Below are positions 21,896 through 34,500 of a stretch of 64,000 bases of DNA, one piece after another. The notes beneath the pieces were generated by a model. That model searched no databases and was not told where the DNA came from. It saw nothing but the letters and a program-made list of their open reading frames with translations. Positions within the stretch are counted from its first letter, which is position 1. Each line of letters starts with the position of its first letter. The stretch comes from an uncultured Woeseia sp. (GTDB taxonomy: Bacteria; Pseudomonadota; Gammaproteobacteria; Steroidobacterales; Woeseiaceae): positions 79,146 to 143,145 of the forward strand of contig CAJWFK010000002.1 in the NCBI GenBank assembly GCA_913031125.1, written 5' to 3'. A program made the translations under genes and the position numbers.

Positions 21896-22680
21896 TGGCG
21901 AGGATCATTGCAATTGCGAACCAGAAAGGGGGCGTGGGAAAGACAACAACCTGCGTTAATCTCGCGGCATCCCTAGCCGCTACCCAGCGTAGAGTGCTCT
22001 TAATTGACATTGATCCTCAAGGTAATGCAACTACGGGATGTGGTATTGACAAAAAGACGTTGGAGCTTTCAACGTGTGATGTTCTTCTGGGAGACGCTGT
22101 TGCGGCAGATACAATCGTATCGGCAACTGAAGGTGGTTTCGCATTATTACCTGGTAATGAGGATCTCACTTTGGCAGAAGTCAGACTTCTTGAGCAGGCT
22201 GGTCGGGAGACCCGTTTGCGACGAGCACTAAGGCCTGTTGTTGGACTGTACGATTTTATTCTTATCGATTGCCCCCCATCAATAAATATGCTGACGGTTA
22301 ACGCCTTAGCCGCTGCAGATGGTGTGCTTATTCCGATGCAATGCGAGTATTATGCTCTTGAGGGACTCAGCGCATTGATCAATACGGTGGAACAGGTTCG
22401 TGATTCAGTGAATGCAAATCTCGAGATATATGGCTTGCTACGCACTATGGTTGACAGTCGAATTAACCTATCGCAGGAAGTATCAGAGCAGCTTGTTAGC
22501 CATTTTGATGATAAGGTTTTCCGCACCGTTGTCCCGCGCAATGTGCGACTGGCCGAAGCACCTAGCTTTGGTAAACCTGTTCTTTTCCATGATCGGAAGT
22601 CGCGTGGTGCACTTGCCTATTTGGCGTTAGCTGGAGAGGTTATACGTCGGGAAGAGGAACGTGCCATGGGTGGGCAGTAG
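21895..22680 (+). CDS. parA: Chromosome-partitioning ATPase ParA (Soj)
   Basis: A deviant-Walker ATPase that drives origin segregation with ParB. At 261 aa it is the chromosomal type, without the N-terminal HTH of plasmid ParA. The deviant Walker A is KGGVGKTT (about 11-18), with DIDPQGNATTG and IDCPPSINMLTVNAL following. It overlaps rsmG by one base and precedes parB by 12 bp. Its cognate parS sites are visible inside recF. Confidence 0.96.
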   Translation: MARIIAIANQKGGVGKTTTCVNLAASLAATQRRVLLIDIDPQGNATTGCGIDKKTLELSTCDVLLGDAVAADTIVSATEGGFALLPGNEDLTLAEVRLLEQAGRETRLRRALRPVVGLYDFILIDCPPSINMLTVNALAAADGVLIPMQCEYYALEGLSALINTVEQVRDSVNANLEIYGLLRTMVDSRINLSQEVSEQLVSHFDDKVFRTVVPRNVRLAEAPSFGKPVLFHDRKSRGALAYLALAGEVIRREEERAMGGQ

Positions 22681-22692
22681 TGGAATGATAAA

Positions 22693-23586
22693 ATGACAAA
22701 AGAGAAGAGACTTGGACGGGGGCTTGATGCCCTTCTATCAAAACCCGTTTCGGAAACTAGTGCAATTATGGGCGCACCGGACGACGCGGATGCCCTTCGA
22801 CACATAGCGATCGATTTGTTGCAGAGAGGCAAATATCAGCCGCGCCTCGATATGAGGACAGATAAATTGCAAAATTTGGCAGAGTCGATCAAGTCGCAGG
22901 GTGTGGTTCAACCGATAGTAGTGCGGCCGACTCGGGAAGGCCTCGGTGCTACCCAGCGTTACGAGATAATAGCTGGCGAGCGACGCTGGCGAGCGGCACA
23001 GATGGCTGGTCTCCAGAAAATACCCGCTGTAGTAAAAAATGTTTCTGACAAAGCTGCTATTGCGATGTCGCTGATTGAGAATATCCAACGGGAGAATCTA
23101 AATCCGTTGGAAGAAGCGCGAGCGCTGAATCGGCTCATTGAGGAATTTGGACTCACTCATAAAGAAGGTGCGGAGGCAGTGGGTAGATCCCGCGCGTCGG
23201 TTAGTAATTTGTTGCGACTTTTGGAGTTGTCAGACAAGGTAAAAGTATTGGTGGAGTCTCGGGAAATTGAAATGGGTCATGCGCGGGCTTTACTAGGGAT
23301 CGCAGATAAGTCGGCACAATATGAATTAGCCCGCCAAATTATCAGCAAGGGATTATCTGTTCGTCAGACGGAACGGCTAGTCCGACAGATTTTAGCGAAA
23401 GAAGGGAGTCACGCACCAGCTTCAGCTGCAACACAAGATAGAGATATAGAGCGGCTTGAAAAGGATATCACCGGCAGGCTGGGCGCGAAGGTGAAAATCA
23501 ATCATACCCAAAAAGGTAGGGGCAAGTTGATTATTAGCTATAACAATCTCGATGAATTAGATGGCATTTTAAAGCACATTAAATAA
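22693..23586 (+). CDS. parB: Chromosome-partitioning protein ParB
   Basis: A CTP-dependent clamp that binds parS and spreads along DNA. At 297 aa, it starts with the ParA-interacting motif RLGRGLDALLS. The CTP-binding N-domain shows QPIVVRP and the GERRWRA box (GERR motif), followed by ENIQRENLNPLEEA and the HTH region EAVGRSRASVSNLLRLLEL. A C-terminal dimerisation domain closes it. Its likely targets are the sites at 4790-4805 and 5402-5417. Confidence 0.96.
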   Translation: MTKEKRLGRGLDALLSKPVSETSAIMGAPDDADALRHIAIDLLQRGKYQPRLDMRTDKLQNLAESIKSQGVVQPIVVRPTREGLGATQRYEIIAGERRWRAAQMAGLQKIPAVVKNVSDKAAIAMSLIENIQRENLNPLEEARALNRLIEEFGLTHKEGAEAVGRSRASVSNLLRLLELSDKVKVLVESREIEMGHARALLGIADKSAQYELARQIISKGLSVRQTERLVRQILAKEGSHAPASAATQDRDIERLEKDITGRLGAKVKINHTQKGRGKLIISYNNLDELDGILKHIK

Positions 23587-23657
23587 GTAACTAGTCATTG
23601 AAATTAAGGTTTGATCTATCTGCCCTTGATTCGTCGCATTATGCTCTTGGAGGTTTG

Positions 23658-23686
23658 TTGCGATGACCCATTGTCATCACTATAAT
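23658..23686 (+). promoter_or_regulatory. Probable sigma70 promoter of the atp operon
   Basis: A -35 TTGCGA (23658-23663), a 17-bp spacer and a perfect -10 TATAAT (23681-23686) point towards atpI. Transcription would begin near 23693, giving a leader of about 100 nt before the atpI ATG. It lies in the 208-bp gap between parB and atpI. Confidence 0.65.
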
Positions 23687-23730
23687 GCGCGGCCAAAGCA
23701 GGACCTGATACGGACTTATCAAATATGCAG

Positions 23731-23770
23731 CGCCACAACCCACCGGTTAGCCGATGGAGGTGGCGTTTTT
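23731..23770 (+). terminator. Terminator-like hairpin in the atp leader
   Basis: CGCCAC (23731-23736) pairs with GTGGCG (23760-23765), followed directly by TTTTT (23766-23770). The inner arms CCACCGG/CCGATGG can extend the stem with one mismatch and a TTAG loop. As it lies downstream of the proposed promoter and 24 bp before atpI, it could end transcripts from parB or act as an attenuator of the atp operon. Confidence 0.65.
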
Positions 23771-23794
23771 AGTGCCGAAGGTTGGTTATAAAAG

Positions 23795-25014
<1,220 letters not shown>

Positions 25015-25036
25015 GAACTTTGGACAAAATCCTTAA

Positions 25037-25318
<282 letters not shown>

Positions 25319-25378
25319 CCCCCCACAGATAATTTATATGTTGACCGTAAGATGCTCAGTAAACGCTAGGAGAATACG

Positions 25379-25849
25379 TTGGATATAAATATGACTTTGC
25401 TTGGGCAGACGATTGCTATGATCATATTCGTCTGGTTTTGCATGAAGTTCATCTGGCCTCCAATCATGGTCGCTATTGAAGAACGACAAAAGGAAATAGC
25501 AGATGGTCTTGCTGCTGCTGAGCGCGGACAACAAAGCCTAGATAAAGCACAAGCGGAGGCAAGCGATTTAGTTGGGGATGCTCGTAAGCAAGCAACTTCG
25601 ATTCTTGACCAGGCGCAGGCTAGGGCGAATGAAATTATTGCTGATGGGAAAGCTGAAGGGGTTAAGGAGCGAGAGCGTCAACTAGCTGCTGCGACAGCTG
25701 AAGTTGAGCAGGAAACTAATCGAGCGCGAGAAGAACTGCGTGGACAGGTTTCAGCAATTGCTGTAGCGAGCGCAGAAAAAATTTTGGAGCGTGAGATTGA
25801 TGCAAAGGCGCACGACGATATATTAAGTAAGCTAGCCGCAGAACTCTAA
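25379..25849 (+). CDS. atpF: ATP synthase Fo subunit b
   Basis: The peripheral-stalk subunit, 156 aa, with one N-terminal membrane helix (about 7-27) and a long charged coiled coil rich in Ala, Gln and Glu. The start is a TTG: an AGGAG at 25368-25372 has a 6-nt spacer to it, and the resulting MDINMTLLGQ aligns with the usual MNINATLIGQ. The internal ATG at 25391 is too far from the ribosome-binding site. Confidence 0.94.
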   Translation: MDINMTLLGQTIAMIIFVWFCMKFIWPPIMVAIEERQKEIADGLAAAERGQQSLDKAQAEASDLVGDARKQATSILDQAQARANEIIADGKAEGVKERERQLAAATAEVEQETNRAREELRGQVSAIAVASAEKILEREIDAKAHDDILSKLAAEL

Positions 25850-25865
25850 AAGAAGACTAACGATA

Positions 25866-26429
25866 ATGGCAGACAATAACACCATCGCACGACCATATGC
25901 CCAGGCAATCTTTGAGTTTGCGCAGGAAACCGATGCGTTGGATGAGCTCTCCATTTCACTAACTGCAGCAAAAGATATATTAGCAGACGGTCGGGTTATT
26001 AAAGCTCTTAATAACCCTGCTCTGGAGCGTGCGGAAAAACTGAACTTCTTAACAGATCTTTTTATAGCGGCAATTGGGCCCGAGTCGTTTTTTTCAGGAA
26101 CAAATGACCACGGAACAAACTTTCTAAAATTGCTATTGGAATATAGCCGGTTAGATGTCTTACCAGAAATAAGAGATCGGGTAGAGGTTCTCAAGTCGGA
26201 CGCAGAAAATAGAATTGAAGTAAATATAAAGTCTGCAACGGAACTTAGCGATTCTCAAATTCGGGAAATTCAGTCGGCCTTAAAAACGAGGTTAGGCCGA
26301 GAAATCAATCTGTCTACAGAAATGGACAAGAACTTACTCGGTGGCGCGGTTATTCGTGCTGGCGATATTGTAATTGATGGATCAGTGCGAGCGAAGCTAG
26401 AGAGCTTGGCAAACACTTTGATCTCTTAA
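25866..26429 (+). CDS. atpH: ATP synthase F1 subunit delta
   Basis: The delta subunit joins the peripheral stalk to the alpha3beta3 head. It has 187 aa. The N-terminal [16 protein letters not shown] and C-terminal [22 protein letters not shown] are the family signatures. It is in standard order between atpF and atpA. Confidence 0.95.
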   Translation: MADNNTIARPYAQAIFEFAQETDALDELSISLTAAKDILADGRVIKALNNPALERAEKLNFLTDLFIAAIGPESFFSGTNDHGTNFLKLLLEYSRLDVLPEIRDRVEVLKSDAENRIEVNIKSATELSDSQIREIQSALKTRLGREINLSTEMDKNLLGGAVIRAGDIVIDGSVRAKLESLANTLIS

Positions 26430-26442
26430 AGAGGAAAATAAC

Positions 26443-27984
26443 ATGGCACTCAAGGCTTCTGAAATCAGCAATCTGATTAAAGAGCGAATCGAGAAATTCG
26501 AGTCTACGGCGGAAGCTCGTGACGTCGGAACTGTCATCGGTGTAACCGATGGCATCGTCCGCATTCATGGGCTAGCAGATGCCAAATATGGTGAGATGCT
26601 CGAATTCCCGGAAAACACTTTTGGTATGGCTTTAAACCTTGAACAGGATTCTGTTGGTGCTGTTGTCCTTGGTGATTACAAGCACATTTCCGAAGGCGAC
26701 ACTGTGAAGACAACGGGACGGATACTTGAAGTGCCAGTCGGAGAAGCTTTGTTAGGCCGCGTTGTCGATGCATTGGGCAATCCAATAGATGGGAAAGGCC
26801 CGATCGAAGCTGAATCAATGTCTCCTATCGAGAAAGTAGCGCCGGGCGTGATAGAACGTAAATCTGTCGATCAGCCAGTGCAAACTGGTCTTAAATCAAT
26901 CGATTCGATGGTGCCGATTGGGCGTGGTCAACGAGAATTGATTATTGGGGACCGGCAGACTGGGAAAACGGCGGTGGCAGTGGACACCATCATCAACCAG
27001 CGGGGCACAGGGATTAAATGTATCTATGTTGCCATCGGACAAAAAGCATCCTCGATCGCTGGTATTGTTCGTAAACTTGAAGAAACAGGTGCTATGGAGC
27101 ACACCATCGTAGTTGCGGCGGCAGCGGCGGACAGCCCGGCGCTTCAGTATATTTCACCGTATTCCGGGGCTTCAATGGGCGAATATTTCCTTGATAAAGG
27201 TGAAGATGCGCTAATTATTTTTGATGATCTTACAAAGCAAGCATGGGCGTATCGCCAAGTGAGTTTATTACTCCGCCGACCGCCTGGACGTGAAGCATAT
27301 CCGGGAGATGTTTTCTATTTGCATTCACGTTTGCTTGAGCGGGCATCACGCGTCAGTGAGGCTTATGTAGAAGAAAAATCTAGCGGCAAAGTTAAAGGAA
27401 AGACGGGGTCCTTGACGGCGCTTCCTATTATCGAAACCCAAGCAGGCGATGTATCAGCTTTTGTGCCAACGAATGTCATTTCAATTACGGATGGGCAGAT
27501 CTTCCTCGAAACTGATCTCTTTAATGCTGGCATCCGACCGGCGATAAACGCAGGCTTATCAGTGTCACGTGTTGGTGGTGCAGCGCAGACACAAGTGATT
27601 AAGAAACTAGGCGGTGGTATACGCTTAGCACTTGCTCAATACCGTGAGTTGGCAGCATTCGCACAATTCGCATCCGATTTGGACGCGGCGACGCGACAGC
27701 AACTAGAAAGAGGTGAGCGTGTAACGGAGTTGATGAAACAGAAACAATACTCTCCCCTATCCGTGGCGGAGATGGCTTTATCATTGTTTGCTGCAAACGA
27801 AGGCTTCATTGATCCTGTACCGGTAAATAAAGTTGTTGATTACGAAGAGGCGCTGCATGATTTTGCCCGCACGAACAACTCAGAAATACTTGAAAAAATA
27901 AATGAGTCTGGCGATTACGATGACGACATTGCGGAAAGTTTAAAGGGTGTCTGTGAAGCATTTGCTGAGCAGGGAGCGTATTAG
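26443..27984 (+). CDS. atpA: ATP synthase F1 subunit alpha
   Basis: The non-catalytic nucleotide-binding subunit, 513 aa, the same length as in E. coli. The P-loop is GDRQTGKTA (about 169-177), and the alpha/beta signature [17 protein letters not shown] is present. It is preceded by an AGAGGA ribosome-binding site. Confidence 0.98.
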   Translation: MALKASEISNLIKERIEKFESTAEARDVGTVIGVTDGIVRIHGLADAKYGEMLEFPENTFGMALNLEQDSVGAVVLGDYKHISEGDTVKTTGRILEVPVGEALLGRVVDALGNPIDGKGPIEAESMSPIEKVAPGVIERKSVDQPVQTGLKSIDSMVPIGRGQRELIIGDRQTGKTAVAVDTIINQRGTGIKCIYVAIGQKASSIAGIVRKLEETGAMEHTIVVAAAAADSPALQYISPYSGASMGEYFLDKGEDALIIFDDLTKQAWAYRQVSLLLRRPPGREAYPGDVFYLHSRLLERASRVSEAYVEEKSSGKVKGKTGSLTALPIIETQAGDVSAFVPTNVISITDGQIFLETDLFNAGIRPAINAGLSVSRVGGAAQTQVIKKLGGGIRLALAQYRELAAFAQFASDLDAATRQQLERGERVTELMKQKQYSPLSVAEMALSLFAANEGFIDPVPVNKVVDYEEALHDFARTNNSEILEKINESGDYDDDIAESLKGVCEAFAEQGAY

Positions 27985-27993
27985 GATAGATGT

Positions 27994-28866
27994 ATGGCAG
28001 GTGAAAAAGAAATTCGTTCGAAAATTGCGTCTGTAAAGAATATGCAGAAGATCACGAGCGCAATGGAGAAGGTCGCTGCAAGCAAAATTCGAAAGGCCCA
28101 ACAACAGATGAAAGCTTCCAGGCCCTACGCTGAAAGAATTCGTAGGGTTATCAGCCATTTGGCACATGCAAATCCGGATTATAAGCATCCCTTTTTGACT
28201 GAGCGGGAAGTCAGCCGAGTTGGTTACATCATCATTTCTACAGACCGTGGGCTGTGTGGTGGCCTCAATGCTAATTTATTCAAAACGGTTGTTGGTGAGT
28301 TACAGAGGTGTCAACAAGAGAACGTAGAAGTCGATCTAGCGCTTGTTGGTGCGAAAGCTGTCGCTTTCTTTCGCAGAATGGGCGGAAATGTTGTCGGAAC
28401 GGCAACTCATCTTGGCGATAAGCCCAGCATAAACGACTTGGTTGGCTCTATTAAAATTATGCTTGACGCTTATACCGAAGGGAAGATTGACCGGTTATAT
28501 CTGGTTAGCAATGAATTTGTTAGTGCGATGAGCCAAACACCAACAGTAACCCAGCTTCTGCCTGCTAGTGGGATAGGCGAATCTGAGGAAGATTTACAGG
28601 AACATTGGGATTATATTTACGAGCCAGCGGCCAGTGAATTGCTGGAGGATGTTTTAATGCGGTATATAGAGTCTCAGGTATATCGAGGGGCAGTCGAAAA
28701 TTTCGCGTGTGAAATGGCAGCAAAAATGGTCGCGATGAAATCGGCAACTGATAACGCTGGCGAGATGATCGACAAGCTGCAGCTTGACTACAATAAGGCG
28801 CGTCAGGCTGCTATTACACAAGAAATTTCCGAAATTGTTGGTGGCGCAGCCGCCGTTAGTGGTTAG
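27994..28866 (+). CDS. atpG: ATP synthase F1 subunit gamma
   Basis: The central rotor shaft, 290 aa. The N-terminal coiled coil begins [23 protein letters not shown]; the C-terminal coil contains [20 protein letters not shown] followed by [18 protein letters not shown], which are the gamma signatures. It begins 9 bp after atpA. Confidence 0.97.
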   Translation: MAGEKEIRSKIASVKNMQKITSAMEKVAASKIRKAQQQMKASRPYAERIRRVISHLAHANPDYKHPFLTEREVSRVGYIIISTDRGLCGGLNANLFKTVVGELQRCQQENVEVDLALVGAKAVAFFRRMGGNVVGTATHLGDKPSINDLVGSIKIMLDAYTEGKIDRLYLVSNEFVSAMSQTPTVTQLLPASGIGESEEDLQEHWDYIYEPAASELLEDVLMRYIESQVYRGAVENFACEMAAKMVAMKSATDNAGEMIDKLQLDYNKARQAAITQEISEIVGGAAAVSG

Positions 28867-28874
28867 AGGGTTAA

Positions 28875-30257
<1,383 letters not shown>

Positions 30258-30266
30258 GAACTTTTT

Positions 30267-30683
30267 ATGGCAACTATTCAGGTAGATATAGTATCGGCGG
30301 AAGGAGAAATTTATTCTGGCGAAGCCACTATGGTGTTCGCTCCAGCTAGTATGGGCGAGGTTGGCATTACTCCACGACATGCACCATTGCTAACCACCCT
30401 AAAGCCTGGGGAGGTTCGTGTGGAGGATACAGATGGAAAAGAAAATTTCTTTTACATTACTGGTGGTATGTTGGAAATACAGCCGCACCTGGTTACTGTC
30501 CTGGCAGACACAGCACTTCGAGGGGATCAACTGGATGAGGCGGCAGCGCTTGCAGCTAGGGATGAGGCCCGGAATGCTCTGGATGGTGTATCTGAGGAAA
30601 CAGATCTTGTCCGCGCTCAAGCTGAATTGGCTGAGGCTGAAGCTCGCTACCGGGCGTCGCAGAAATTAAAGGGAACACGTTAA
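30267..30683 (+). CDS. atpC: ATP synthase F1 subunit epsilon
   Basis: The regulatory rotor subunit, 138 aa, with an N-terminal beta-sandwich (GEIYSGEATMVFAPASMGEVGI, APLLTTLKPGEVRV) and a C-terminal Ala- and Glu-rich helical hairpin. It ends the operon. The usual next gene, glmU, is displaced by a four-gene hydrolase block. Confidence 0.95.
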   Translation: MATIQVDIVSAEGEIYSGEATMVFAPASMGEVGITPRHAPLLTTLKPGEVRVEDTDGKENFFYITGGMLEIQPHLVTVLADTALRGDQLDEAAALAARDEARNALDGVSEETDLVRAQAELAEAEARYRASQKLKGTR

Positions 30684-30748
30684 AAGTTAGCCCTTTAATC
30701 CCTGCGCCTATGATGGCGGTTAAGGAATATCGACAAATGAGGATTCCA

Positions 30749-32224
30749 ATGACCATGCTGCGCACTTATATTCTTGCACTGTTCTGTATGTCTGTTTTTT
30801 TAGCTTGTTCACCATCAGCTAAGGAAAATTTAGTTGAGCGGGGTAAGAGACTAGAGCTCGACACGAAATATTCTCCGCCCCCAGGTGATATCAACTCTCA
30901 CTACACAATGGGCTTTGCTCGAACCCTGTGTTCAGGGATTTTTGTGAGCGGTCTTGACGAGGAGTTTGCGGCGGAAAATATTGGCTATTTTACATCGCCA
31001 TATGAAACGCGGAACGTTGTCGTGAACAGGGAGGTGGATGCTGTAAATAAGGCCGTGCACCTGACGATGGATAGTGGTCTTGTGCGCTCCTCTAAATATA
31101 TCGGTGACTTGGGTTGCGTTCCACTGCCGGTTGGAGAAACTGAACCCTACTTTGACCCACCGGAAATCCGGTCGGCGCTTCCTGACCGGGAAAAAACGTT
31201 GTGGCCAATGGGCGATGTTGTGTCTGGGGGCCCATTTCCTCAACAGATTAATCAGCGTCTCGTTACGGATGCGATAGACCGGTTTTTTGTTGATGGGGCG
31301 ATGACAGCTGCCGTCGTGGTCACGCAGAAAGGGAAAATTATTGCTGAACGGTATGGAGATGGGATAGCGTTAGATACGCCGCTTGAAAGCTGGTCAATGG
31401 GCAAAAGTCTTTCCGCCACCCTGCTCGGTGTTTTAATAGAGCAGGGTGTTTATGATCTTGATCAGCCGGCACCGATTCCTGAATGGCAATCATCTGGCGA
31501 TCCTCGGCAAGCCATCAGGATTAAAGACATCCTGCGTATGTCGAGTGGTCTTAGATGCAGAGCACCACAAGATCCTGATGCTGATCCAGCATTAGGTTAT
31601 TACGACCATCTTTACCTTTATACTGGGACCATCGACTCTTTTAAATGGGCGGCCACACGGCCACAACAATGGCAACCAAATACGGTGGGCCGCTATCGGA
31701 ATTGTGATCCGGTACTGACTAACTATTTAGTGAGATTAGGTGTAGAAGAAAGAGGCGATGAATATCATCAGTTTCCCCAGCAATATCTATTCGACAAAAT
31801 TGGAGTCCGGGATCTTATTTTTCAAACGGACCCATACGGGAATATTTTGCTACAGGGATCAGACCTCGGTGCTGCTCGTGATTGGGCCAGGATTGGCAAC
31901 TTATATTTGAATGACGGCATTGCTAATGGCTCGCGTATTTTCCCAGAAGGGTGGTCCGATTTTATTAGTACGGTGGCGCCAGCGTGGCAAGCTGACGGAA
32001 GGCCCATCTACGGTGCCTTTTTCTGGCTAGATGGAGCTGACTATGATCTTGAACCAGGGGCAGTTTATTCGATGCGTGGAGCTGGTGGACAGATGACGGT
32101 TATTGTCCCCTCAAAACAAATGGTTGTTGTTCGATTGGGGCACTATGCTGGCGCACCGGTTTGGCGTGATGTCGTTAGCAGCGGCATGGAACTCTTGATG
32201 GAAGCGGTTCCAACGAGCTATTGA
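30749..32224 (+). CDS. Serine hydrolase lipoprotein, beta-lactamase/NylB-like
   Basis: A probable lipoprotein: the hydrophobic leader ends in a lipobox-like FLAC. The catalytic domain of the class C beta-lactamase/6-aminohexanoate-dimer hydrolase type carries SMGK in ESWSMGKSLS and the YRN (YxN) motif in GRYRNCDPVLTNYL. The start is ambiguous: ATG 30749 has AGGA five bases upstream and keeps a normal signal length, while ATGs at 30710, 30737 and 30755 are alternatives. The substrate is unknown. It converges with the phosphodiesterase gene, 4 bp apart. Confidence 0.85.
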   Translation: MTMLRTYILALFCMSVFLACSPSAKENLVERGKRLELDTKYSPPPGDINSHYTMGFARTLCSGIFVSGLDEEFAAENIGYFTSPYETRNVVVNREVDAVNKAVHLTMDSGLVRSSKYIGDLGCVPLPVGETEPYFDPPEIRSALPDREKTLWPMGDVVSGGPFPQQINQRLVTDAIDRFFVDGAMTAAVVVTQKGKIIAERYGDGIALDTPLESWSMGKSLSATLLGVLIEQGVYDLDQPAPIPEWQSSGDPRQAIRIKDILRMSSGLRCRAPQDPDADPALGYYDHLYLYTGTIDSFKWAATRPQQWQPNTVGRYRNCDPVLTNYLVRLGVEERGDEYHQFPQQYLFDKIGVRDLIFQTDPYGNILLQGSDLGAARDWARIGNLYLNDGIANGSRIFPEGWSDFISTVAPAWQADGRPIYGAFFWLDGADYDLEPGAVYSMRGAGGQMTVIVPSKQMVVVRLGHYAGAPVWRDVVSSGMELLMEAVPTSY

Positions 32225-32228
32225 AGCT

Positions 32229-33500
32229 CTATTTCAACAGCTGCAGAAGTTTGGCTGGGTCGCCGTCGATAGGGGAGGTGATTTGCAAGCCGAGAACCTC
32301 CATCATAAGTGGGTAGACATCAGTAGCGTTTATAGCTTCTATTTGAATTCCACTAGGCAGGCGTGGGCCGCTTGCGATGAAGGTCGCATGCATCGAATCC
32401 ACTTCCTGATCCCAGCCATGGTGGCCCTTCAGGTTGGAAGGAAAGCGATCTGCTGTGGAAGAGACAATATAACCAGGATCTGCCTGAACAATTAGTTCGG
32501 CGAAACCAGCTGCTGCAGTGACGTGCCAGCGTGCTGGTGTTTCATTCCGGAGGAGTGCTTTTCCGTGTTTCCAGACACTATTAATAGCATCACGAATCTT
32601 AACCAAGCGTTGTGGGTCCGGTGTTGGGAAGTAAATATGCGCGGCAGAGCCGTGATCGATGACAGCAAGTCCGTCCAGGCTTATGTGCTCGTCGATGATG
32701 AAGGGGGCTGTATCTGGTAGTACTTGGAGCAGACCGTGATCCGAGAGCACTACGATATACAACTGGTCGGCAATAGACATTTTTTCTAGGCCACGAAAAA
32801 GCGTATCAAGGTAGCCATCCACTTGCTCTATAGCTGCTACAGTTTGTGTAGAATCCGGCCCAAACCTGTGGGCTGCCGTGTCGACGTCTTCAAAGTAGAG
32901 GGTAATGAAGTGGGGTCGTTTGTCCACCGGCATTGCTAGCCAGTCAAGTACCTGAGTAACTCTTTTTATACCTGGAACGGAAGCGTCATACTCGTTCCAA
33001 TAAGCCATTTCGATATTTTGGATTTTAGCTTCTGTACCGACGTAGTAATAAGCAGCGGTGACCATGCCGGCTTTCTCTGCCGCAACCCACACTGGCACCC
33101 CCGAGTACCACTCACCATTTTGGACAGCTTCGCGATCTTGCATTCGGTACCATTTTGTTTGGTCTTTATTTGGAAATGTATTTCCAATGAGCCTATGGTT
33201 TTTCGGATAAAGGCCGGTTGCAATTGTGTAATGATTAGGAAAGGTCAGGGTTGGGAACACAGGAACCATTCGTTCGGCGCGCACACCGTTTGTTGCGAGC
33301 CTGTCTAAAGCAGGGGTGTTGTATCGATTTTGGTAATCCCAACGGAAACCGTCTATAGAGACGAGTATCAGGTAAGGCTTATTACGTTGCTCGGGTAAAT
33401 TAATGCCGCCGGACCCATCGGCAAAAGCAGTCGCGCTTGCCAGATATAGAATTACCTGAAGGATTATCTTCAGGTAGTTGTCAGGTTTGAGCATTATCAT
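32229..33500 (-). CDS. Exported type I phosphodiesterase/nucleotide pyrophosphatase (ENPP-like)
   Basis: A periplasmic alkaline-phosphatase superfamily enzyme with an N-terminal signal peptide (ILQVILYLASATAFA). Metal-site residues are visible in SIDGFRWDY, in the nucleophile threonine motif FPTLTFPNHYTIATGLYP, and in FEDVDTAAHRFGP and VVLSDHG. This is the ENPP arrangement, which hydrolyses phosphodiester or pyrophosphate bonds in nucleotides. ATG 33500 is used; ATG 33494 and TTG 33509 are possible. It is divergent from the M55 peptidase, with only about 50 bp for both promoters. Confidence 0.9.
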   Translation of the reverse strand: MIMLKPDNYLKIILQVILYLASATAFADGSGGINLPEQRNKPYLILVSIDGFRWDYQNRYNTPALDRLATNGVRAERMVPVFPTLTFPNHYTIATGLYPKNHRLIGNTFPNKDQTKWYRMQDREAVQNGEWYSGVPVWVAAEKAGMVTAAYYYVGTEAKIQNIEMAYWNEYDASVPGIKRVTQVLDWLAMPVDKRPHFITLYFEDVDTAAHRFGPDSTQTVAAIEQVDGYLDTLFRGLEKMSIADQLYIVVLSDHGLLQVLPDTAPFIIDEHISLDGLAVIDHGSAAHIYFPTPDPQRLVKIRDAINSVWKHGKALLRNETPARWHVTAAAGFAELIVQADPGYIVSSTADRFPSNLKGHHGWDQEVDSMHATFIASGPRLPSGIQIEAINATDVYPLMMEVLGLQITSPIDGDPAKLLQLLK

Positions 33501-33550
33501 AAGATACAATCGACTGGCTGGTTTAATAAAATTTTCAAGAGGGGCGCAGC

Positions 33551-34492
33551 ATGTTGAAGCGTTATCGATCCATCAAAAAACACTCAATAGCTTTACGACA
33601 TCTAGCAACATTTATGACTATGTTATCACTTGTGTTGCCTATTACGGGATGGACACAGGAAGATGGTCTACGTATCTATATTTCGGCTGATATGGAGGGC
33701 GTAGTTGGCGCGGTAACTGCGGAACAGCTTGCACCTGGCGGATTTGAATATCAGCGCTTTCGTGAGTTTATGACTGAAGAAGTGAAAGTGGCAATTGATG
33801 CAGGCAGGGCTGCCGGCGCCACAGAGTTTTTGGTCAGTGATTCCCATGGGAATGGCCAAAACCTTTTGATTGAGAGATTGCCAGATGACGTTATGGTAGT
33901 CCGTTCATGGCCACGGCCCCTTGGAATGATGGAAGGAATTGATGAAACTTTCGACGGAGTGATTTTTCTCGGTTATCACTCAAGCACAACTAATATGCGT
34001 GGTGTGCGTGCTCACACCATGTCGAGTGCGACTATTACTGCGATAAGGCTTAATGGTGTGGAGATGACAGAAGGCAGTATCAACGCTGCTATTGCTGGCC
34101 ACTTCGGGGTTCCTGTGATCATGGTTTCTGGAGATGATGTGGCGGTAGCGGAAAATCAGGTCTTGATAGGGGATATAGAGGGTGCTGTTGTGAAATGGGC
34201 GAAAGGCTTCCATTCTGCTCAGACCCTTACTCCGGAGGCTGCATACGAGGTGATTCGGACCCGTACCATGGCAGCTATTAGCCGGATAGATGATTTTGAG
34301 GCTTACACAATGAAAAAACCTATAGAGTTGGAATTGAGCCTGAAGCATTATCGGCCAGTTGAGTTACTCGATTATTTGCCGAATGTAGAGAAAGTCAACT
34401 CCCACACCATAAGATTTGTCGCGGAAGATATGCTCGAAATCTCTAGATTTTTAGCAGTGGTCACCGGCTATCGGATCGATTTGCAGCCCTAA
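33551..34492 (+). CDS. Exported M55 family (DppA-like) D-aminopeptidase
   Basis: A 313-aa zinc peptidase of the DppA family, which in B. subtilis cleaves D-amino-acid peptides. The metal motifs are ISADMEGVVG, SDSHGNGQN and GYHSSTTNMRGVRAHT, plus the glutamate in EMTEGSINAAIAGHFGVP. Unlike cytoplasmic DppA it has a signal peptide-like N-terminus (FMTMLSLVLPITGWTQ), so it probably acts in the periplasm, perhaps on peptidoglycan-derived or D-amino-acid peptides. The amidohydrolase follows after 8 bp. Confidence 0.87.
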   Translation: MLKRYRSIKKHSIALRHLATFMTMLSLVLPITGWTQEDGLRIYISADMEGVVGAVTAEQLAPGGFEYQRFREFMTEEVKVAIDAGRAAGATEFLVSDSHGNGQNLLIERLPDDVMVVRSWPRPLGMMEGIDETFDGVIFLGYHSSTTNMRGVRAHTMSSATITAIRLNGVEMTEGSINAAIAGHFGVPVIMVSGDDVAVAENQVLIGDIEGAVVKWAKGFHSAQTLTPEAAYEVIRTRTMAAISRIDDFEAYTMKKPIELELSLKHYRPVELLDYLPNVEKVNSHTIRFVAEDMLEISRFLAVVTGYRIDLQP

Positions 34493-34500
34493 AGAGAATA

